Of a DNA stretch of 64,000 nt, positions 51,401-64,000 are shown in pieces. The position numbers and the translations under genes were made by a program. Within the stretch, counting starts at the first letter, position 1; the number at the start of each line of letters is the position of its first letter. The stretch comes from Branchiostoma floridae (taxonomy: Eukaryota > Chordata > Leptocardii > Amphioxiformes > Branchiostomatidae), in the NCBI RefSeq assembly GCF_000003815.2, contig NC_049980.1, positions 16,692,021-16,756,020 of the forward strand, in the 5' to 3' direction. Below the pieces are notes generated by a model. That model searched no databases and was not told where the DNA came from. It saw nothing but the letters and a program-made list of their open reading frames with translations.

Positions 51401-54400
51401 GTCATATTGTGCCACATCAACAAAGTTGTTAAAAATAGAAAGACCGCCAACGTCCTTGTCCTTCGTTTCAAGAGTAGCAACTTGTTTTCGTTCGGTTGCC
51501 TAAATGTTTGTTTAGGAAAACACCGCGAATCTTCACATACTATGACTCCAACGATTGTTCTTGGTTTGTCACCGGAATACATGTCTATCAACTAATCAAG
51601 ACATTTCAGCGGAGACGAAACCCCCGAACTGATACAAACAAATCCCCTAGTACCTTCAACTACTACTATCTTTCCGCCGTGTAACACCCCAGGGTTGGGA
51701 CTGTGGACTTATTTTCGTAAAGAAAATAACAGCTGATAACAGCTATCCCTCACCTTAATGGAAAATCTAACAGCTTTGAGTATCCTAGAAAAGATCCGTG
51801 CACCCACTCAGATGTTCAGATGAGGGTTTGTCGTCCCACCATTTAGTAAGTCCGTGCGGCCGTCGCCATGTTGGTTTGTGAGGGGACCCGTCTGACTGGG
51901 TCTACTGCGCCCTCTCTCTGGATCAGAAAAGGGCTCGCTCCAATGACGACAGCAACCAACCTATTAGTAACCACTCAAATCACGCGGCTCTCAAGGCCAA
52001 TTACCTACCCTGAGGTTTGAAAAGCCTCCGACAAAAGCGACACCTATTTGCAGTTGGCGGAGAACTGCATGTTGAAGAGACGTGCGGATTTCAGTGTTGC
52101 GGGGATACAAAGTGGACAAGGTGAGCCCCGTGGTGTGGTGTGCACGTTTAAACTATGTCAGATATGATAAGCCGCTCACCGTACTCATTTGGCATTGTGT
52201 ATTTAATGGTAATTAAGGGTTAGCGCGTTCAGTTATGGACAGTCGGTACCATGGAAACAACACGTTGTGTGGAGAGTATGGTACCCTAAAACACTACATG
52301 TTTAGCACCATCTTACGTCACAGTATAAATCCATCAGAATCTACATAAACAGTGCAGACAATGTCTATAAGGAAATCAGTGCGACACTGCTCTCAGATAG
52401 CAAAGTATAGTATTCTTTTTTCTCAATATAGTGGTTTGGGTGAAACGTTGTCATACTTTATTTGACATTAAGGGTCAAAGTTTAGTCTAGCATTAGCCCT
52501 ATTATTGCTAAGCCAGACAATAAACAGTCTAAGTGTGTTAACACAGTTACAGAGTCACTTCAAAGTGGTCTTCTGATTACTCAATTGTGATAAATAGGTA
52601 TTTCAAGTTCAACAACGTAAAAAGTAGACCATTACATGTTTTACTGACTTGAGATAATGCCGAGACAAACTTTGTACTTGAAATGCATTTAACTATGGTG
52701 CAAAATTTGGAAACAGTCCTTGTTTTTTTTTTCTACACTTTAAAGGGATAAAAACACAATGTGTATGCGTGGGTGATGGCTGTGGGTGATACCTGTCAAG
52801 ATAGATTCTTTTGTCAACTGTGACTATGCAGAAACAATTGTTGATTGAATTTGAAGCTATCTTTACCTTGTCTAACTCAAGCAGCATATCATTACATTCA
52901 ATGATGTCACCAAAAGATAAGGGGATGAAAGCCTCCAGACAACAACTGGCACTGCCATTATACACTCAGTGATCCACATAGGCACCTCATCCTGGCAACA
53001 TTAGACAATGGAAAAAGGCAAGTGTCTGTGGGAAATTTTAGATAAACACAGCTCTTCATCATATGTATGAAATAATTCACATAAGGTGGCCAAGGCCCAT
53101 TATACTAGTACCTGTACTTAAATCTCACAAATTGTAAGGCTTGAAGAACTTTATACACATTTTTCTTCATGGCTTGCTTGTTCTTTCCTTAGTGATTTTC
53201 CCATAGATAAAATTACAAAGGCAGCCCTTCCAGCGACCCAGATTTAGGTCCTTCTCACATCTATTTTCCATACACCACAATACAGAAATTGAAGCAGATT
53301 GAGCTGTACGGGTATCCGACCCTTACTCACGAACATAAAGGACCTGAAGCTTTGTTCTGATGCATCTGAAGATGATCCCGTCATGACAGAAGCCTCAGAT
53401 CTCTTCATGCCTTCATGAGCATATGCAATTGTAATGGCTCACGCAGATTACCTCTTAGTTTGTATAGATCAGCGCTGATTGATTCTCTTTGTTGGCAATC
53501 CCACTGGGGTTATCCCACGGAGAGGCGCTCTCCGCTAAGTACCTGAGGGTTATGGCTTATACATCAATGTATGAAATGTTGCATTATGCAGGTACTTAAG
53601 GACCATCCTGTCCACATGGTTCATGTATCATCGTCATATCTTTTTACTTGCAGGTGTAAGGAAGACAATACCTTGTCCTCATTCTATCCAAAATAAAGGT
53701 TTTAATCTGCATAAAAAAAGACATTAAATGTTTTCATAGGTATGATATATAATTTTGTTTGCTTGCATGCTGTAGACTTCTTTCCTAGAGTATTTTGTAT
53801 TTCTTTTATACAAGATAAGATAGAGACCTGAGATACCTAAAATGTAATAAAAAGCAACTTAATGAAAAGTAAAACACATTGAATATTTCAATGACTGCCC
53901 ATTTATCCACTTAAGTGTGTTCATCTAAATTCCCATGAAATCAGCAACAGTTTTGCAAACAGGTCCATGAAGCTTAGGTAAACTTAATTAAATATTACAA
54001 ATAATATAAATCCAATATCTGCAAAAAAGAGTCATCCATGTTTACTGGGCTTCACCAACAGACCAATTAAAGTGGGAACAAATCATTGACAGCTAGCCAG
54101 ACTGCACAAACAACATTACTAAAACGGGGCTGAAACATTGAATCCTCCATTAGTATTTCCTGAAAAGTTGGTCAATGCACATACAATGTATCATGATGAC
54201 ATATTGACAGGTTCTACTGTATATGGAAGTCAAGGACTCATCAAATATAAATCTGGAAGGGTTTACCAGTCATGTGGTAAAATAAGGTGTAATACATGTA
54301 CATGTTTAATATGGATATTGTTTCTACAATATCTCTTTCTATACTGGTATATCTATATCTATATCTATATCTATATCTATCTATATATAGATATATATAT

Positions 54401-57400
54401 ATATATATCCATATATATACATGTCCATTGTACTGGAGTATATTTTTTTCAGATCCAATGATGCTTGTTCCATTCTGTCCTAATAGTAGGGCATAGCAAC
54501 TCATCGGAGATTGTCCTGCTAGCCCAATTGTTCCACATATTAGTACATTGTTAATGCAAATGGTGAGTCCTAACAGTCACAGGCTGCAATCTTCTGGTCT
54601 ATCTATCTAAAAGCCTACTTAGAGAGGTTTTGAGATGATTCCTTTCTGTTACCCCCATTAAGTTAAAAATAGAGGTATTATTTTGTGTGTGTCTGTGGTT
54701 CTACATATCTGTGGTCAGCAATAACTCAAGAAGTTCTGAGTGGATTGTGATGATATTTGGTATGTGGGTAGGTGTTGGTACTTCCAGTTTTGACTTTTGG
54801 AATATTTCTTAAAAGAGCCGATGTCTGACAAAGGATAACTCACAGGCAGTAATGGTCGGACATGCCTGATGTCCTGGATCTCCTAGCTTGTGCTGAGGCT
54901 TTGTTGACTGTTGTAATCTGTCTTTCCTCACCAGTAACAACACTGTAAGTTGTGTAACCTGTTACCCATCGTTGTACTCACCGTAGTACTAGTAGCTGCT
55001 GGCCTTTTGTTTAGTCCCCTCCATGAAATAGTTGCAGAGGGGACTGTGGAGGGGACTACAAAGAAATCCAGCAGTTTGCCTCTGCCAGGCTTTCCTACGA
55101 GGTACAGAGGAGAATTCTGCAAACATACGATGAATTCTTGGCCGGGAGAGTCAGTCTACAGGAATGCTGACATTTCCCTCCAAACAAACCCTATGGTGGA
55201 CAAACTCCCCTGGAAAAATTCTCCCTGCTATAGCCAGCATAGTTTTTGTGGTAGTGACCCTGCAGTAGCTACAGTAGGGATCAATACCAGGCCTTCAACA
55301 CTGATAGTTTGAAAACAGGGGCAAAAACATTCAGACATCTCTGCCTTTGTCAGCCTGTATGTCCCATTCTTCTCAACAGTGCAGAAGTTAGACAGGATAA
55401 GTGGACGTGATGAACAGGGACTGACAGTGCACAATGCATACTGGGTGGAGAAAAGAATGTCTGAACACTAAATGGGAATTTTGAACCAATGTTGTTTACG
55501 TTATCCTAAATCCTGTCATCCCTAGAGGAAGCAGGGGTTATCAAATGGATAGAAGTATAAAAGGTAATGTCTCACCTGTAGCATTATTAGTTGGGATGGA
55601 TAAGGCTGGGTTTCCACGATCTGCAAAAACATAAATAGATAGACATCTTTTGGTAATGCACTTTCAATGACATTCAGTTAGTTGCATTCTACTAAAGAAA
55701 GACAACTATGGTTTACTACATGTGTGCACAAATCTATTGAGCTTGCAGTATTCATGAAGAAAACAGGGCATAAGCCTATAGAACAAGTAAGAAATACCTA
55801 GCATGCCTTCATGAGTTATGGATCTGAAGTCTGTGCTGGTCAAATTAGGAATCTCAAATGCTTTTTTATGTAGAACTTTTTAAACAGCATACCTCAGATG
55901 ATACTAACTGTCAAAATGGGCCTTTCTACTGAAAATGAGATTACAGAAAGATGAATTCCAATTTCCAGCCATAAACTACCTATAGAATAGTAGACAAGGA
56001 GATTCAATGCTCCTTGAGGAAACAAGGTCAGTCAAGCAGGGCACAACACCACGGCCTACAATCTCAATTTTCATGTATAAATAATTGTCTATGGCTTTGT
56101 CCAAGGCTTCTATCAACAAAAGGCCTGTAAGTGTAACAGTGCACATAAATACCTCATCCTTTGCACACACAGTTACAAATGACTAATGAACCTAGGTCTG
56201 TCTTTCACAATATATGCCAGGAGTAATTGAATTAGCCTTGCCCATTGTGATGCTAAACTTCTTTTCACAAAGAGATGAAACAGAATTGTTAAAGAGCACC
56301 TTATTGAGCGCAGTGTAAATTCATGCTCTGCCTATTTGTGTGTAATTCAAGAAGCCCTATGGAGACAATTGAAAAGTTGACACAGAATGCTTTTGTTGTA
56401 AGAGAAGGCATTAATCAAATGCTAGCTGTAAAGTGAAAAGGCACCAGCACAAATTGATTGTCTGCTATTAGTCTACCGCAGAGACCAATTATCAAAAACA
56501 TCTCTTCAAAGAAAGTTATAAAAAAACAAAAGCTTATGGACAATTGTATTTCCTTGTTGTCCAACATTTCCTTAATTCAAATTTTCCATAAAACCAACCT
56601 GCAATATGTAAGGCCAAATATGGAATTACATTTTACAATACCCCTTATCCTTCCTGCTCTGTCCTTTATTTCATTCTCTGAGAACAATGGACAATTTTCA
56701 GCTTCAGTACATCTCATCTTTCACCCTTTCTCACATCCCTCACAACTCCAAACAAAACCTGACCACATCCCACAGCCTGTTTGTGTGTGGAAAGCTACTA
56801 AAAGAACCACCAAACTTGGAGAAGCTGGCACAAATCACATTTGCTGAAGGATGCACAGGGTGAAAAGGCCAAACATCTGTGCCTAAAGCAAACATCTCCA
56901 GGGAAACCTGACTGGTAAGTCTTTTGAAACTGTGCAGGAAGTGTTTTCCTGCCACCAAGCTCTCAACTCCAGGCAAGCACATCTGTTTCAATTACCAGTA
57001 CTTCTGTTGGGCCTCCTTGCTAGTCCCATTGCTCTCCTACAATGATGACAGACCAAATCTTCTGAGGTGGGATGAATTATGATTATGATAGACTAGAGTA
57101 TTGGGGGGGGGGGGGGTCATTCAATCACTGTATTGGTCATCCATTCAACAGCAAATACATCACACCAGTTCTGAATGAGAAGGCAAACATTCAAGCATGA
57201 TCTGAATTCCTCATGCTGCTAACAGACAGGCAGTGTGTGCTCCTGAGGGCATATCATGTGTACCTTCCACCAGGAATGATGGCACTGACCTCACCAAACA
57301 AACAACAGGAACACTTTCTCCTGTCCACAGGGAAAACAAAAAGGGAAACAAAAGACAAAACAAATACACTACTTCACTTTCAGTGTGTGCTTGCCTGTTC

Positions 57401-58569
57401 TGCAATATGATCGACACTTTCACTCCAAATTGTACAGTAAAATTTACAAACCCCCAAAAGATATCTGATACTGTCAAGATAGTGGCCAAATTGATGAAGA
57501 TCAGAAGCCGTCCTGCTATCCTGTGTATTATAAAACTCTACCCTGTTAGTGTTACGTCCCAACTACTAGTATCTGAACTAACCTGCGTTTTATTCTTTAA
57601 TCAATAAAGTTTATTCAATATCCAAATAGAGGTTCATTTACTTATCAGATTCACTTACCTGAAATGACAAAAAAAAATTCGAGACTTTACCCTTTCACAA
57701 TGATAGCAGACAAAACGTACAACTTCCTTCCCCAAATAATATTTCAGAGAATACTCTCTTCAAAAATGCAGTTACTGAGCAAGGACGTTATATAACGTCC
57801 TTGTACTGAGTTAGCTCGTGGAAAGCTTTCGTGGATCCTCATGATCAAATGAGGATCCTGATTTTGAAAATCCACAGTAAAATACCAATCGTGTTTAAAG
57901 AATTTCAAACTGGTGATTGTTTATAGCTACCAGGTTTTATTGTAAGCTATATAAGGAATAGACTCTATAGAGCAAATAAGAAATGGGGGGGGGGGGGGAA
58001 AGAAGTCATAGACATTGGCTGTGCTGTGTGGGTTGCTGACAAAAACGCCCCTGCTGCACCCCGTTTCACAGTACCGGCGTCCTGTCGCGTAACCCTGGCC
58101 CTTTTTAGCTACTTCAAAACTTTAAAATACTCCCAAATATCTCACAATATAAGTTGTCTACATCAAGGAAACTATTCTAGGTTATTCAACCCGAGCATAT
58201 TAGCTACGTCCATACAGGCAGCGACCTAAGAATTCTGTCAGAGAATGTGAAATAAAAATTTGTAAGACTTACTTGCCAGCGTGGACCAGCCGCGCCGCCG
58301 CCTGAAGTTTCCTATTAGCGATTAGATGCTTCGCGCTGTGATGTGACCTCTGACCTTCAGACTGTTTCACTTTGAAAGGGGCTTTTGAAGAAATGAAAAA
58401 ATATTCCCTAAATAAATGTATAATATAGCTTAAATGTGGACATTTCATATTGGATATAGTACGAAATTTCTGAATTTAGTACAAGTTTACCATTTTTTTT
58501 TGTACACTCGGTACTGTAATTCACGTTGAAATATTTAATTCTCCTTTGTAAAATGGTAGCCTCAACAAA
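48491..58569. other. Gene-poor interval of ~10 kb
   Basis: No exon with a family match or a phase-consistent splice chain was found on either strand. It holds an ATATCT/AT microsatellite (54340-54420), two runs of 14 G (57103-57116, 57985-57998) and a 24-bp perfect palindrome (57780-57803). One isolated frame ending in a donor-like CAAG|GTGAGC at ~52122 could be a first exon but has no partner in the window. Confidence 0.45.
54340..54420. repeat. ATATCT / AT microsatellite
   Basis: Tandem TATATC hexamers pass into an (AT)n run and end in ATATATATCCATATATATAC. Low-complexity; it gives spurious Tyr/Ile-rich frames on both strands. Confidence 0.95.
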
Positions 58570-61636
<3,067 letters not shown>

Positions 61637-62251
61637 TGCTGAAGGTGTATCACCTGCAATGTCAACTACATAAGATACCTTTAAATTATTTTATTTTGAA
61701 TAGGTCACTTTTGAAATGCATAGTGAAGAAAAGTAACTAAAGGTGTTGCATAAAGGTATGAAGAAATGTATGTGCAGAAATGGTTAGTTTATAAGCAACT
61801 TACTTTAAAGGAAGTGCAGTTCATCTCCAATGGAAGAAAATCAAGTAAACAAGTGATACATGGTAACATGCGGCCATTAAGTTCTTTCTTTATTCCCCAT
61901 TTTTGTAGAAACAATAATGGCAAAATATAAATGTGTAGTATTAGTAAAGATTTTGTTTCCTAACACCACAGTACCGTAACAAAATATTGTGTGTACACAG
62001 TATTTGTATTTCTTCAACAATACAATCAGGATGATACTGCTAGCCATTTTCTTTTTTATCCTTACTACATTGATTTAACAAAACTTGATATAAATATTAC
62101 AACATGATCTGCTGGGTGAAGATTTGCTGGGATATGGGCAATAACAATATTTACAGTTTATATAGAATACATACAGTAACACATAGAACAGCCACCCATT
62201 ATTAAGACAAAATGACATGTTTCTATCCTACAATAGTCTTTCACTTTGATC
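61637..62251 (+). other. 3' region of the ARL14EP-like gene up to the gap
   Basis: AT-rich, non-coding, between two convergent genes. Its last ~220 bp (62032-62251) recur immediately after the gap. Confidence 0.6.
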
Positions 62252-62647
62252 NNNNNNNNNNNNNNNNNNNNNNNNNNNNNNNNNNNNNNNNNNNNNNNNN
62301 NNNNNNNNNNNNNNNNNNNNNNNNNNNNNNNNNNNNNNNNNNNNNNNNNNNNNNNNNNNNNNNNNNNNNNNNNNNNNNNNNNNNNNNNNNNNNNNNNNNN
62401 NNNNNNNNNNNNNNNNNNNNNNNNNNNNNNNNNNNNNNNNNNNNNNNNNNNNNNNNNNNNNNNNNNNNNNNNNNNNNNNNNNNNNNNNNNNNNNNNNNNN
62501 NNNNNNNNNNNNNNNNNNNNNNNNNNNNNNNNNNNNNNNNNNNNNNNNNNNNNNNNNNNNNNNNNNNNNNNNNNNNNNNNNNNNNNNNNNNNNNNNNNNN
62601 NNNNNNNNNNNNNNNNNNNNNNNNNNNNNNNNNNNNNNNNNNNNNNN
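62252..62647. other. Assembly gap (396 N)
   Basis: A run of N. Both edges carry the same ~220-bp sequence (62032-62251 and 62648-62867), which points to unmerged alleles and not to real missing sequence. Confidence 0.99.
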
Positions 62648-62867
62648 TGATACTGCTAGCCATTTCTTTTTTATCTTTACTACATTGATTTACAAAAACT
62701 TGATATAAATATTACAACATGATCTGCTGGGTGAAGATTTGCTGGGATATGGGCAATAACAATATTTACAGTTTATATAGAATACATACAGTAACACATA
62801 GAACAGCCACACATTATTAAGACAAAATGACATGTTTCTATCCTACAATAGTCTTTCACTTTGATCT
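62648..62867. repeat. Second copy of the gap-flanking sequence
   Basis: Matches 62032-62251 from TGATACTGCTAGCCATTT to CTTTCACTTTGATC, with a few differences (TTTT/TTT, AACAAAAC/ACAAAAAC, CACCCATT/CACACATT). Most likely the other haplotype of the same locus. Confidence 0.9.
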
Positions 62868-62978
62868 GGTCAGAATGGTTACAGTGCGCCAGTATTGGTA
62901 AGCTAGGAGATCATGTTTTTGAAACTGTGTTCTTGACTAGATATAATTGAATCCCTTCCATGGGTATAACTGGTATCG

Positions 62979-63791
62979 TCATCTATTCTGGAAAACTTCA
63001 CGTGATATGTTGCCCTGCACAACAGTAAGCAACACGACGGTGTTAGCCTTGATGTGTGTGGGTAGGGTGTGGTATGTTGCCATGACGACTTGCGCCACGT
63101 GTTTGCTGGGCGTCCACACGTGTAGGATCTGCTTGTCCCATGATTCCATGGTGTTCTGTGTTGCATTGATGACCCCTGTCAGTTTCTTCATCAGTAGTTT
63201 CTCTGCATCCTCGCGATCAAACTCGCCTCTGAACTTCATTGCCCTTGTAACTGACACACCTACCTGGGAAGGAGAGAAAAGTTTAGACTAGGGCTGTGTA
63301 CTAAAGGAAGATCTGGTACAGATACTGGTACAAAGATTTAGGTACAAGTCCGGGTCTGTACCTGTACAAACAATTGACGGGATAACCAGTGGTTTTTAAT
63401 AATGACAGCGACAGCTCACAGCATGTTTATTTAGACTTCATGTATCTTCTGCAGAGTCCAAAAGTTGCATACTTTAGTGTAAGTCTATTCAGGTACAGTA
63501 CCAGGACATTGATGTTCCTGTTCTTTGGACCTGTACCTAAATTATTTTTGTGGTACAAATGTGGTGTACATTGTGAATGTCACAGAAATGGAATGTTTGT
63601 CTTTTGCATCCATACCGCAACGTGCTCACTTTACAAAAGAAATGTATATAATGTCATCAACTCACCTGTACTCCAAACAGCTGGCAGGTGTAGTCTGTGA
63701 GTGCCCCGCCCTGCGGGAAGTATGTGACTTCCATTTCTGTCTTCAACAGCTGGGCTCCAAACAGGCGGTACAGCAGCTCACAGGACAACAC
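62979..63791 (-). CDS. Conserved protein of unrecognised family, last two exons (gene continues past right edge)
   Basis: Exons 63791-63666 and 63263-62979, joined in phase 0 (CAG|GTGAGT donor, TCTCCTTCCCAG acceptor), give 136 in-window residues ending at a TGA. The first exon opens VLSCELLYRLFGAQLLKTEM and contains TYFPQGGALTDYTCQLFG; the second has VGVSVTRAMKFRGEF, then a helical Lys/Glu stretch, ILHVW and ANTVVLLTVVQG near the end. The alternating hydrophobic strands and the helix look like a compact alpha/beta domain, and the base composition and codon use are those of a real gene. The layout, Asp in LTDY then a VSVT strand then a Lys-rich helix, faintly recalls PD-(D/E)xK-like folds, but this is speculative. 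It is convergent with the ARL14EP-like gene. The 5' exons lie beyond position 64000. Confidence 0.8.
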
Positions 63792-64000
63792 CTACATAGG
63801 GGTACAGGACATGTTGTAAGAAAAATACTAGCATATTAAGCCATTTTGGTTCGATTATAAGGGATGACATTTGCTCATGCATCAATTTCCATCTGTTGCA
63901 AAAAGAGAAGTTTGAAAAAATAGAGAAAAAAGTATGGTAAAACGGATGTTAACTTTGTATATCAAGGTCAATTCCAAGGTCAAAGAAGAGACCTGATTGT

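Noticed and set aside
52063-52122. Possible first coding exon ending in CAAG|GTGAGC
   Set aside because: There is no phase-matched partner exon in the window and no recognisable peptide.
54138-54504. Tyr/Ile-rich frames on both strands
   Set aside because: They are products of the ATATCT microsatellite.
54950-55312. Frame with a hydrophobic start resembling a secreted protein
   Set aside because: It begins with TTG and not ATG, contains an inverted repeat of GTCCCCTCC-type words, and has no splice or family support.
62212-62688. Open frames across the gap
   Set aside because: They consist of unknown residues from the N run.

Overview
This is 64 kb of an animal nuclear genome: genes are split into many short GT-AG exons, intergenic DNA is long and AT-balanced, there is one run of 396 N, and several small inverted-repeat transposons are present. 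The best guess is a lancelet (amphioxus, Branchiostoma). The grounds are the protein divergence from vertebrates seen in each family, the compact intron-rich genes, the constant recurrence of the palindromic word ACATGT/TACATGT, and the sign of high heterozygosity at the assembly gap. The organism call is inference.

Layout. (1) About 107-9865, minus: POLG, the mitochondrial DNA polymerase gamma catalytic subunit. Nineteen exons were reconstructed (1,056 codons with continuous phase); the 3' end, including polymerase motif C, lies beyond the left edge. (2) 10403-18007, plus: ubiquilin, 13 exons, 585 aa, complete. POLG and ubiquilin are head to head, with only 537 bp between their start codons. 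(3) About 19.6-29.7 kb: no recognisable gene. (4) 29710-30228, plus: a two-exon gene for a 116-aa acidic, Thr/Pro-rich secreted or GPI-anchored protein. (5) 32571-38633, minus: a BTB-BACK-Kelch (KLHL-type) gene, six exons, 739 aa. (6) 40086-45051, minus: a class A orphan GPCR. The receptor exon contains an internal splice donor in phase with a downstream exon that encodes a long repeat-rich tail. (7) About 45.1-58.5 kb: no gene recognised, but several hairpin/MITE-like elements. (8) 58570-61636, plus: an ARL14EP-like gene with a candidate 15-nt in-frame microexon. (9) 62252-62647: an assembly gap flanked on both sides by the same ~220 bp, so probably an allelic false duplication. (10) 62979-63791, minus: the last two exons of a conserved protein whose family I did not recognise; it runs off the right edge and is convergent with the ARL14EP-like gene.

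The genes are functionally unrelated housekeeping, signalling and adaptor genes. The one organisational link is the likely shared POLG/ubiquilin promoter region (mitochondrial DNA replication and proteostasis). No new multi-gene system was found. The most unusual features concern splicing: a 54-bp tandem array that copies a splice donor six times in ubiquilin, the alternative GPCR tail, the 15-nt microexon, decoy acceptors in the KLHL gene, and two mobile elements sitting about 10 nt from splice donors.
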